This document shows, piece by piece, positions 18,770-26,941 of a stretch of DNA of 64,000 nucleotides. Origin of the DNA: Thiomonas sp. FB-Cd (lineage in GTDB: Bacteria > Pseudomonadota > Gammaproteobacteria > Burkholderiales > Burkholderiaceae_C); contig NZ_JPOE01000002.1 of NCBI RefSeq assembly GCF_000733775.1, positions 1,550,001 to 1,614,000 on the forward strand, given 5' to 3'. The notes below the pieces were generated by a model. It searched no databases. It was not told the DNA's origin and worked only from the letters and a program-made list of their open reading frames with translations. The position numbers were made by a program, and so were the translations under genes. Position 1 is the stretch's first letter, and each line of letters starts with the position of its first letter.

Positions 18770-19642
18770 ATGAAAGTCAAATCGACGCTCGCTCGCGGGG
18801 CGCTCACGGTGTCTGTCCTCACCGCCGCGACCGCCATCCTGGCGGCCTGCGGCGGCGGCAGCACTGTACCGCTCGCGTCCATCACCGGCACAACCAGCAG
18901 CACAACAGGTACGACGCTCGGTACAACCACGACCAGCGGTGGCGGCGGCACCACGGTCTCCCAATCGCCTTACCTTCTCTTTGCGAATGACTACATCACT
19001 TACGCCAGCCAAGCTCCGGACAGTGCATTCCTGCATTCGATCCAAGGCGGCGACGTGATCACCGGATTCGGTGGTAATTACACCTACGGGAATTATTCGT
19101 CCCCTCAGACCGATATGAATCGTACAGGCTTCTACAACTTGCAAGCCCAAGCCAAGGCAACTGCTCCCACGACGGCTGCTGATTATGAATATGTCGCCGT
19201 ATTAGCGCCCGGCAATTCGACCTTCGATATCAGTCAATCGAATAGCTTGTTAATTACGATGGGCAATACGGTTGCCACCGCGTCCACCGGTTCGTCAATT
19301 GGCGGCCACGTTAACGTGTTGACGGTCGATATCAACAACGCTGTAGGAACCAAGGCGGCTACCGGTGACTGCTCGTACGACCAGACTCTCAGTGCAGTAG
19401 GGCCTGGCCAATTATCTGCCACTGGTGTTCGCAATTACGCCATTCCTTTGTCATCCTTTACATGCACGGTCGGAAGCATGACGACTCTGCAATCGACAGG
19501 AATTACCGCCGTTGTCGTCAAAATTGTCGGCAACAAGAATCCGAATGTCCTCCCGAACGAATTTGACACCGTTGCTGTGGGCACAATCGGATTCAGCAAT
19601 TGGTCGGCATCGGCAAGCGATCAGGCTGCTCTTGCACAGTGA
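18770..19642 (+). CDS. lipoprotein, putative surface glycan-binding protein
   Basis: A 290-residue lipoprotein of no family I recognise. Lipobox ILAAC (C27) is followed by a Gly/Ser/Thr linker to about residue 65, then a beta-rich domain. Its last part (RNYAIPLSSFTC) resembles the C-terminal domain of the repeat lipoprotein at 20102-21976 (AYSIPLSFFTVAQNC), so the two share a module. The ATG has AAGGAG 7 bases upstream. Position behind operator-like sites and between glucanase genes suggests glucan capture at the cell surface, as surface glycan-binding proteins do in Bacteroidetes; this is inference. Confidence 0.7.
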   Translation: MKVKSTLARGALTVSVLTAATAILAACGGGSTVPLASITGTTSSTTGTTLGTTTTSGGGGTTVSQSPYLLFANDYITYASQAPDSAFLHSIQGGDVITGFGGNYTYGNYSSPQTDMNRTGFYNLQAQAKATAPTTAADYEYVAVLAPGNSTFDISQSNSLLITMGNTVATASTGSSIGGHVNVLTVDINNAVGTKAATGDCSYDQTLSAVGPGQLSATGVRNYAIPLSSFTCTVGSMTTLQSTGITAVVVKIVGNKNPNVLPNEFDTVAVGTIGFSNWSASASDQAALAQ

Positions 19643-20101
19643 GGCGATTGAAACATGACAATTTGGTGCGGGCGACAGTCATTGTACGGCCGCAACCAAA
19701 AACCACTTCGGGCCGTCCATTTTTGAATGAACGATGCTCTCACTATGTGATCTCATATAAGGAGGAAATGCTCATTCAACATTCGCAAGCGCAATCCATG
19801 CGCATCAAGGGTTAAACGTTTATATTTTTTTAGCCTGACTGAAAGCGCTTTCATTTAAACATAACAAATCATTTGGAGACCCCTTGTCATAATCGACGTT
19901 TTGCATACCAAAGTTAAATAAGTTCCACTCCTGAGGACAGCAACGTTTTGAGTTTTTGATCCCACCCGACATACCGATATTCAAACCGGACCCGACTGAA
20001 AAATAGCATCTTTTGAAACGCGTCTACGCCAACATAGCCACGATCAATTTCATCGCGTTCAACCACATTATTCTGATTTCAATTTTATAGGAAGAGACAA
20101 A
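19643..20101. other. intergenic leader between the two lipoprotein genes
   Basis: About 460 AT-richer bases with no supported gene. It contains a perfect LacI-type operator at 19840-19853 and a leader of roughly 250 bases before the next gene. I see no clear terminator for the upstream lipoprotein gene and no good -35 box. Confidence 0.55.
19840..19853 (+). promoter_or_regulatory. LacI-type operator upstream of the repeat lipoprotein
   Basis: Perfect copy of the palindrome TGAAAGCGCTTTCA, 248 bases before the ATG at 20102. A possible -10 (TAGCCT, 19831-19836) ends three bases before it, the same spacing as at 8281 and 15723, but no convincing -35 is visible. Confidence 0.8.
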
Positions 20102-21976
20102 ATGATTTCCATTCGAAGGTCTTTACCCAGGTTAGCCACTGGGCTTGCCGTCGCGGCGTTGCTCAGTGCCTGCGGTGGCGGAGGCGGAGGCACGACGACG
20201 CCCTCCACGACCACGTCGTCCTATTTGATCTCCGGCTCGGTCAAGGGACTCGCCAGTGGGACCCAGGTCACGCTGCTCGACAATAATGGCAACCCCGACA
20301 GCGTCAGCGCGAACGGGTCGTTCGCCTTTAGCACCGACATTCCATCGAATGGGAGTTTTGCCGTCACCGTTGGCACTCAACCGACGGGAGAGACCTGCAC
20401 GGTTTCGAACGGTACCGGCGCTGGCGTAACCGCAAATATCACCAACGTGACCGTGACTTGCTCAACGAACACCTACACCCTTGGTGGCTCCGTGTCCGGG
20501 CTTCCAAGTGCAGAACAGGTCGTTTTGCTGGATAACGGAGGTGACGCTGCAACCGTCTCGGCCAATGGCACGTTCAACTTCAAGACGCCCGTCGCCTACA
20601 ACGGCAGTTACGCGGTAACCGTTGGAACACAGCCCACTGGCGCCACGTGCACGGTTGCACACGGAACAGGCGCGGGGGTGACCGCAAACGTCAACGGCGT
20701 CGCAGTAACCTGCGCGACAACTGCAACGAGCACCTATACGATTGGCGGCTCGGTCAGCGGGTTAACGGGGACCAACCAAGTCACTCTGGCGAATAACGGG
20801 GGGGACCTCACGACGGTCACTGGTAATGGCGGCTTCGCTTTCGCCACGCCGATCGCATCCGGCACCGGTTACTCGGTCACCGTGGGAACGCAGCCCAACG
20901 GGGAGACTTGCACAGTCAGCAGCGGGACGGGGTCGAATGTGACGGCCAACGTCACCAATGTCGCCGTGACCTGCGCGACGACCAGCACGGGCACCTACAC
21001 CATTGGCGGGACAGTCACTGGCTTGACCGGCACCAATCAGGTCACGCTCGACAACAACGGTGCAGATCCGACGATCGTCAGTGCCAGCGGCAACGCAGCC
21101 TTCACGTTCGCGACACCCATTGCCTCTGGCACCGGTTACGCCGTCACTGTTGGAACCCAACCCACGGGGGAAACCTGCACCGTCACCAACGGCACGGGAT
21201 CCAATGTGACCGCCAACGTCACCAACGTCAGCATCGCTTGCAGCAGCACCACGTCGACTCTGGTGTATTCCACTGGTTTTGCCGCTTCATCATTGACACC
21301 CGAAGGCGGTACATACGGCGGATACAGCGGCAGCAATCTTGATGGCTATTACTGCCCGCCCGGAACGCCAGCGGATTGTGGCACGGGTGGCGCCACGGTT
21401 TCTTCCACCGTTACGGCCGCAAATAGCAGCTTCTACAGCTACTATCAGTCGACCACCCCTACTTCAGGGGAATACGTGGGTGCCTTTGTCCTGGCACCTG
21501 GGGTGACCAAGCTTAGTGGAACCGCGGACACGCAAGGCGTGCAGGTCACCAGCCAGACGCATGTCAACTTCACGTTCAGTGAGAACCCCGAGTGGGCAAA
21601 CAGCCCCGACAACAATTTCATGGTGGAATTGACTCTCGGGAAATTCTTTGCTGTCGGCGCAGGCTGCCATGTACAACTGCAAGCGGTCATTCATCCTGCT
21701 TCGGCAGCCAGCGCGCAAACGGCAACCGCCTACAGCATCCCGCTGAGTTTCTTCACCGTTGCACAAAACTGCGCCCAAGGGAGTCTGACGCCGACGAGTC
21801 CGATCCAGGCTCTGGCTCTGTATCCGGTCTCGCAATTTGATGTCCAAGGCGATAGCGGTGCTTCTGCACTTACGCGAAATGCCCTGACAACCGGAGCCAA
21901 CACGTCGATCATCACGTCCGCGGGCGTGTATCCGACGACTGTCGCGCTCCAAGGAGGTATCACGTTTACACCTTGA
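20102..21976 (+). CDS. lipoprotein with four tandem beta-sandwich-like repeats, putative glycan-binding
   Basis: A 624-residue lipoprotein. Lipobox LLSAC (C24) leads into a Gly6 run and a Thr/Ser linker, then four repeats at about residues 41-120, 124-204, 211-291 and 298-380. Each runs YTIGGSVSGL...VTL.NNG...ATPIA...YAVTVGTQPTGETCTV.NGTG..VTANVTNV.VTC. Each repeat carries two Cys that could pair. The C-terminal domain (about 385-624) resembles that of the lipoprotein at 18770. AGGA lies 9 bases before the ATG. The array probably projects the C-terminal domain from the surface; glucan binding is inferred from the operon context and operator only. I know no exact family for the whole protein. 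Confidence 0.75.
   Translation: MISIRRSLPRLATGLAVAALLSACGGGGGGTTTPSTTTSSYLISGSVKGLASGTQVTLLDNNGNPDSVSANGSFAFSTDIPSNGSFAVTVGTQPTGETCTVSNGTGAGVTANITNVTVTCSTNTYTLGGSVSGLPSAEQVVLLDNGGDAATVSANGTFNFKTPVAYNGSYAVTVGTQPTGATCTVAHGTGAGVTANVNGVAVTCATTATSTYTIGGSVSGLTGTNQVTLANNGGDLTTVTGNGGFAFATPIASGTGYSVTVGTQPNGETCTVSSGTGSNVTANVTNVAVTCATTSTGTYTIGGTVTGLTGTNQVTLDNNGADPTIVSASGNAAFTFATPIASGTGYAVTVGTQPTGETCTVTNGTGSNVTANVTNVSIACSSTTSTLVYSTGFAASSLTPEGGTYGGYSGSNLDGYYCPPGTPADCGTGGATVSSTVTAANSSFYSYYQSTTPTSGEYVGAFVLAPGVTKLSGTADTQGVQVTSQTHVNFTFSENPEWANSPDNNFMVELTLGKFFAVGAGCHVQLQAVIHPASAASAQTATAYSIPLSFFTVAQNCAQGSLTPTSPIQALALYPVSQFDVQGDSGASALTRNALTTGANTSIITSAGVYPTTVALQGGITFTP
20222..21241 (+). repeat. four in-frame tandem repeats of about 243-250 bases
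   Basis: Units at about 20222-20461, 20471-20713, 20732-20974 and 20993-21241 encode near-identical repeats. Units 3 and 4 are most alike, sharing runs such as GGCACCGGTTAC and GTGACGGCCAACGTCACC-like stretches. The similarity at DNA level means copy number may vary between strains by recombination. Confidence 0.85.
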
Positions 21977-22050
21977 TTTGCCTTGCCTTCGTTCCGCATC
22001 CTGAATGATCGGAGCGACGGCAGGTTCATCCGAAGAGAATTGGCAGTACG

Positions 22051-22098
22051 GGGCTCACTGACGCGTCGAAAGCGTGCCAGTGGGCCCCTTGTCTTTTG
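22051..22098 (+). terminator. terminator after the repeat lipoprotein
   Basis: GGGGCTCACTG (22051-22061) pairs with CAGTGGGCCCC (22079-22089) with a single G-T pair; an inner ACGC/GCGT stem closes the loop. TTGTCTTTT follows. It lies 75 bases after the stop codon. Confidence 0.85.
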
Positions 22099-22994
22099 CG
22101 GCGAGACCGTCTTGACCTGAGGAAGAAAGAGCGACATGCGGGTCTAAATCACCCATGCCGCAATTGGCCATTGCTTCTTGTCACGGCTGCCGATGCGCGC
22201 ATCAGGCCGTGCGCGGGACATCCATACGCCAAGTCAAAGCCGTAAGAGGTTGGACGCGAAAGCGCGGGCCAGCACCTGCGGCGTCATCCTTGATGAAAAC
22301 CCCATCTACGCAATGCGAATAGGCGACCCCTGCATGCTCATTCTTTGGCGAACACGAGGCGGTCATGTCCAGGTTGCTTTGAAGTCGTACACATGGCCGC
22401 GCCACCCCGACCCTGAAACCACCGGTGACGCGTCGCGCATCGCTCACTTGTGTGTTCGTCGCCATCCTGGTCGTCGCCGCGAAGTGGCCAAGGCCTCCGC
22501 CATGCGATCCTTCGGGCATCGAGGACTGCCGGTGCCGGGCTAGAGTTACAAGAGCATTTGGGGAATACCCTCTCTAAGCCATTGAATCCTTGCGATACAT
22601 TCAAAATGAAAGCGCTTTCATTTCGTCCTGCGCCGGCGCCCTTCCCTGCGAAAACCACCCGCGCAGCTTGCTGCAACCCTTCCTGGCCCTCGGTACGCGT
22701 TGATGCGCACAGTCTGCAAGCCTTTGCACTTCGCCTTACGTTCGCAAGGCGCTCTTTGCGCTCGCGCGCCGCGCAGCGCCGAGGCCACCCATCGTGAAGC
22801 GCCAAGCATGAAGGCAACAAATCCGACCCACAACCGCTGCATGCGGTACTTGGCAGAGCTAAATCTCGGTACCTTTCCTGCCCAGATTGCAATCAGCATG
22901 CCGCCGCCCCAAGGCGGTGCTGGCAGCACGCCAAGATGCCTGGCACCGCAGCCCGCGCATTGCGCATCCACTCGCCTCAGCCTTGGAGTACCTT
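22099..22994. other. long intergenic region before the transporter-GH17 gene
   Basis: About 900 bases without a supported gene. Overlapping open frames on both strands show no domain. It holds a perfect operator at 22607-22620, so the transcript for the next gene would carry a leader of roughly 375 bases, for which I see no purpose. Confidence 0.55.
22607..22620 (+). promoter_or_regulatory. LacI-type operator upstream of the transporter-GH17 gene
   Basis: Perfect copy of TGAAAGCGCTTTCA. A possible -10 box TACATT (22596-22601) lies five bases before it, as at the importer promoter; no good -35 is visible. The fusion gene starts 374 bases downstream. Confidence 0.8.
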
Positions 22995-25367
22995 TTGGCC
23001 TCTGAACCGTCTCGCCTCTCAATCGCCGAAAAGATTGGATACGGTTCGGGGGACTTTGCCTCGAACTTGTTTTGGCAAATGTTTTCGATTTTCATTGCTA
23101 AGTACTACACAGACGTCTTTCTGCTCAGCGCTGCGACGATGGGAACCATGATGTTTGTGACGCGACTCGCGGACGCATTCATCGACCCGATGATCGGCGC
23201 CCTTGCTGACCGCACGCACACCCGTTGGGGCCACTTCCGCCCTTACCTGCTATGGATGGCCGTTCCGATGGCGGCCACAGCCGTCCTGACGTTCACCGTG
23301 CCCAGCTTCGGCGGCACAGCCAAGCTCGTCTACGCTTATGCGACCCTGAGCCTGATGATGATCGCCTACTCGGCAATCAATATCCCCTATTCCGGGCTGC
23401 TCGGCGTGCTGACACCGAGCTCCGCTGAGCGCACCAGCGTCTGCTCCTACCGCTTCGTGATGGCGTTATTGCCCGTGTTCATCATTGTCAATACGGCTTT
23501 ACCTTTGGCAGTGCGTTTTGGCGGCTCCGAAAATTCCCCGGCCGGTTGGCAGATGACGATGCTTATTTATTCGATCATCGCCATTGCGCTTTATTTCACG
23601 ACATTCGCCATGACGCGGGAACGGGTCAAACCCGAGAGGAGGAGCAAGGGATCCTTCCGCAGCGACATCAAGGATCTTGGGCACAATCGGCCGTGGATGA
23701 TCCTTTGTATTGTTGGCGTTTCTGCGCTGGCCTACGCCAACATCCGTGGCACCGTCAGTATCTATTATTTTCAGGATGTCGTTCCAAACGGAAACGCCTA
23801 TTTCGGCAGGGTCATGACAACGGGTGCCATCGCCTTCATCCTGGGCGTCATGGTGACCTCTCCTTTGTCCCGAGTGTTCGGCAAGCGGAACTTCTATATG
23901 GCGTCGATGGCGCTATCTGCCGTCTTGACCGGTGGCTTCTATTTTGTCCCGCCGCAGAATATCGACCTCGTGTGGGCTTCGCACGCCTTGATCAGCTTTT
24001 GCGCAGCTCCGACTGCACCCCTTGTCTGGGCGATGTATGCGGATACCGCCGACTATTCGGAGTGGAAGCACGGTCGACGGGCAACGGGCCTTGTGTTTTC
24101 CGCCGCCTCGTTCGCTCAGAAGTTTGGCTGGGCCATTGGCGGCGCTGGAACCGGCTGGCTGCTGGCGTACTTCGGCTACCTGCCCAATGTTGCACAGAAT
24201 CCGACAACCATCGTCGGCATCAAGCTCATGATGAGTTTCATCCCCGCGGTGGGCGCGGTCATTGCGGTCATTGCTCTGTGGTTTTATGAACTTGATGAAG
24301 AGATGGTCACACGCGTGAGCAAGGACCTCAGCGATCGGCGTGCACAAGACCCGCAGTCCACTTCTGAACCGGATCGTCCCGCCGCTCAGCACCACGCAGC
24401 AGTCCGCGAGGATGCGCCACGCGTCCTGCAGTCTCACAGCGCCTTCGGATCTTCATCGGGCTCCCGGCCGGTTATGCAACCGCTGAGTCCCGCGCTGGGG
24501 ACGCATACGCCGCTGATATCGCCGCAAGAGCGTGCAGTGCTGCGCAGCCAGTGTGACGAGATCCTCAGGACCGGCATTCACGGCTGGTGCTTCAGTCCCT
24601 ACCTCCAGGGCCAAGGACCCGGCGCACCGGTCACGGAGCAGCAGATCCGCGCACGCCTCCAGCTCATCAGGCCGCACGCCGATTGGATACGCACGTTCTC
24701 ATGTACGAATGGAAATGAACACACGCCGCGCATCGCCCATGAACTCGGGCTGAAGACTCTGGCAGGCGCATGGCTTGGCTCCGATCATCAAGCAAATGTG
24801 CGCGAAATCGAAAATCTCATTCGAATCGCGCGCCTGGGTCATGTCGATCTTGCCGCCGTCGGTAACGAGGTACTGTTGCGCGATGATTTGCCGGAGCACG
24901 CGCTGCTGGGCTACATCCATGACGTCAAAGCGGCATTGCGCGACATTCCGGTGGGATATGTCGACGCCTATTACATGTTTGAAAAGTACCCACAAGTGAC
25001 TGCTGCGTGTGACGTCGTTCTGGCGAACTGCTACCCGTTCTGGGAGGGCTGCTCGAATGCTCAGGCAGGCGCTTGTCTGCAAACCATGTTCAAGCGTGCA
25101 AAGGCCGCTGCCATGGGCAAGCCAGTGATCATCAGCGAGACGGGTTGGCCTGACAAGGGAAGTCCGCTTCAGCATGCCGCGCCATCGGCCGACGGAGCGC
25201 TATCAAATTTCGTCGAAACAGTTCGCTGGGCCAAGCAGGAGGGGATCAAACTATTTTATTTTGAAGCCTTCGACGAACCATGGAAAGCTGGCACCGAGGG
25301 TGACGTCGGAGGGCATTGGGGATTGTGGGATGCAAATGGATTGCCCAAGTATTCCGGAACCCCCTGA
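22995..25367 (+). CDS. GPH/MelB-type sugar symporter fused to a GH17 beta-1,3-glucanase domain
   Basis: A 790-residue two-part protein. Residues ~8-440 are a glycoside-pentoside-hexuronide cation symporter: SIAEKIGYGSGDFASNLFWQ at the start, RLADAFIDPMIGALADRT and RWGHFRPYLLW loops, about 12 membrane segments. After a Ser/Pro/Gln linker (~440-505), residues ~506-790 form a GH17 domain with AVGNEVLL (acid/base near 620) and IISETGWP (nucleophile near 712), closely matching the free GH17 at 1278. Start TTG at 22995 is chosen because GGAG lies 6 bases upstream and the family begins there. MelB-type carriers have both ends in the cytoplasm, so the hydrolase would meet substrate as it enters. The fusion is continuous in one frame. 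Confidence 0.88.
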   Translation: MASEPSRLSIAEKIGYGSGDFASNLFWQMFSIFIAKYYTDVFLLSAATMGTMMFVTRLADAFIDPMIGALADRTHTRWGHFRPYLLWMAVPMAATAVLTFTVPSFGGTAKLVYAYATLSLMMIAYSAINIPYSGLLGVLTPSSAERTSVCSYRFVMALLPVFIIVNTALPLAVRFGGSENSPAGWQMTMLIYSIIAIALYFTTFAMTRERVKPERRSKGSFRSDIKDLGHNRPWMILCIVGVSALAYANIRGTVSIYYFQDVVPNGNAYFGRVMTTGAIAFILGVMVTSPLSRVFGKRNFYMASMALSAVLTGGFYFVPPQNIDLVWASHALISFCAAPTAPLVWAMYADTADYSEWKHGRRATGLVFSAASFAQKFGWAIGGAGTGWLLAYFGYLPNVAQNPTTIVGIKLMMSFIPAVGAVIAVIALWFYELDEEMVTRVSKDLSDRRAQDPQSTSEPDRPAAQHHAAVREDAPRVLQSHSAFGSSSGSRPVMQPLSPALGTHTPLISPQERAVLRSQCDEILRTGIHGWCFSPYLQGQGPGAPVTEQQIRARLQLIRPHADWIRTFSCTNGNEHTPRIAHELGLKTLAGAWLGSDHQANVREIENLIRIARLGHVDLAAVGNEVLLRDDLPEHALLGYIHDVKAALRDIPVGYVDAYYMFEKYPQVTAACDVVLANCYPFWEGCSNAQAGACLQTMFKRAKAAAMGKPVIISETGWPDKGSPLQHAAPSADGALSNFVETVRWAKQEGIKLFYFEAFDEPWKAGTEGDVGGHWGLWDANGLPKYSGTP

Positions 25368-25494
25368 CACACACGGTCAACAGCCTTAGCTGCCTTCAAC
25401 TCTGCGCCACCGTCTGCCGTTGCCAACCGTCCGCTTTTCACGGCCGTGTGCCGCGCGCAGCGGCACATCCTGACCACTATTACGCGGGATCTGC

Positions 25495-25857
25495 ATGAAC
25501 ATCGCCTTAATCGCCCATGATGCAAGGAAGGACGCAATCGTCACGTTGGCCAAAACCTTCGCGCCACAGTTGCGCAAGCATTTTCTGCTCGCGACTGGAA
25601 CCACTGGAAGCAGACTACATAAGGAGGTCGGACTCGAGGTCGAATGCTTGCTCAGCGGGCCTTTCGGCGGCGACTTGCAGATTGGGGCTCGGCTCGCCCA
25701 AGGAATGGTCGACCTGGTTGTCTTCCTACGCGACCCGATGACCGCACAACCGCATGAACCCGATATCAATGCCCTTCTGCGCGCTTGCGATGTTCACAAC
25801 GTTCCCTGCGCAACCAACAATGCGACTGCGAGTTTGCTACTGAGTCACCTCGCTTAG
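25495..25857 (+). CDS. mgsA: methylglyoxal synthase
   Basis: A 120-residue protein matching methylglyoxal synthase, which converts dihydroxyacetone phosphate to methylglyoxal and phosphate. Visible features: [11 protein letters not shown] with H8, the phosphate-binding ATGTTGS loop, [13 protein letters not shown] with catalytic D60, [14 protein letters not shown] with H87, and the closing PCATNNATA. It is shorter than the E. coli enzyme (152 residues), lacking its N- and C-terminal extensions. GGGA precedes the ATG. It lies 127 bases after the transporter fusion and beside the Entner-Doudoroff genes, perhaps as an overflow valve at high glucose input; that is inference. Confidence 0.9.
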   Translation: MNIALIAHDARKDAIVTLAKTFAPQLRKHFLLATGTTGSRLHKEVGLEVECLLSGPFGGDLQIGARLAQGMVDLVVFLRDPMTAQPHEPDINALLRACDVHNVPCATNNATASLLLSHLA

Positions 25858-26302
25858 CCCACCGCGTTTTCCTGATTGGCGCAAACCGCCGAGCCGATTA
25901 TCGCCAACGGCGAAATCTGGCGACCAATCGTGGACGTCCCGACGCGGCTCGCTGCTCTGCCGCGCGACCGCAAGCGCACGATGCCGGTGCGCCGGACACA
26001 GCCCGGGTGGAACGATCCGAAGTCACGCCCACGCAGACCATGGACAGTCCGGATGGCAGCAATGCGGTTCAGCTCGTGGCGCTGAAGTGGGAAACGCCGC
26101 CTCAACGCCTCGTGTTGAGCGACGGGAGAGTTCATCCACTCACCATGCTTGGGCGTGCGCGGTCATCTGCGCCGGCGTATGCCGGACCCAGCGCAATAAC
26201 CAAGATACAGAAGAATACCCCGTGATCCGGCTGGACAGGGTCTAGTGATCAGGCGCCAGCCCAAGCCTGCCTTCGCGTCGGCACTCAGGCCGTGCTAACT
26301 AT
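25858..26302. other. intergenic region, no supported gene
   Basis: About 445 bases between convergent mgsA and eda. Frames on the plus strand give Arg/Pro-rich translations without recognisable domains. No clean terminator hairpin with a T run was found. Confidence 0.5.
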
Positions 26303-26938
26303 CTATCGGGTGGGAGCCGTCCGCATCCCCGCCGCAGCTTGGGCCAAGCGCGTGATCCGCAACCAATCGCGACTTTCGACTGCATCGTCCGGAACCAGCC
26401 ACGACCCGCCAACGCAAACAACGTTCGGCAATGCGAGATAGTCCAACGCATTTTCCGGATTGATTCCGCCCGTCGGACAAAACCGAAGATCGGGAAAGGG
26501 CCCATAAAGCGCCTTCAACAATGAGCGTCCCCCAATTGCTTCCGCTGGAAAGAGCTTCTGCACGGAAAATCCCTCATCGTGTGCACGCAACGCTTCGGTA
26601 GCAGTGCCGACTCCTGGTAGAAAAGGCAAGTTTGCGCTTCGCGCCGCTGAAGCAACTTCAGGCGTCAAACCCGGACTCACGCCAAATTGGGCACCCGCGT
26701 CAACTGCTCGTTCCCACTGCGCACGATTGAGGACTGTGCCCGCCCCGACGATGGCATCCGGAACCGCGTCGCGTATGAGGCGAATGGCTGCAAAGGCGGC
26801 TGATGTTCGCAGCGTAACTTCCAGGGTTCTGACGCCTCCAGAGGTGAGTGCAATGGCCAGATCCACCGCAGACGCGGCGTCTCGCACCACGATGACAGGC
26901 ATCACCGGTCCTTCAAGCAGAAGTTCGAGGGCATTCAT
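26303..26938 (-). CDS. eda: 2-keto-3-deoxy-6-phosphogluconate aldolase
   Basis: A 211-residue class I aldolase that splits KDPG to pyruvate and glyceraldehyde 3-phosphate. Family motifs: MPVIVVRD, LEVTLRT with the catalytic Glu, GAGTVLN, FGVSPGLT, the Schiff-base lysine in QKLFPAE, and CPTGGIN. It starts 3 bases after the edd stop, so the pair is translated together. It is the last step of the Entner-Doudoroff pathway. Confidence 0.97.
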   Translation of the reverse strand: MNALELLLEGPVMPVIVVRDAASAVDLAIALTSGGVRTLEVTLRTSAAFAAIRLIRDAVPDAIVGAGTVLNRAQWERAVDAGAQFGVSPGLTPEVASAARSANLPFLPGVGTATEALRAHDEGFSVQKLFPAEAIGGRSLLKALYGPFPDLRFCPTGGINPENALDYLALPNVVCVGGSWLVPDDAVESRDWLRITRLAQAAAGMRTAPTR

Positions 26939-26941
26939 GAT

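Noticed and set aside
22450..22797. Possible small gene in the leader of the transporter-GH17 gene.
   Set aside because: It spans the operator, has no ribosome-binding site and no recognisable sequence.
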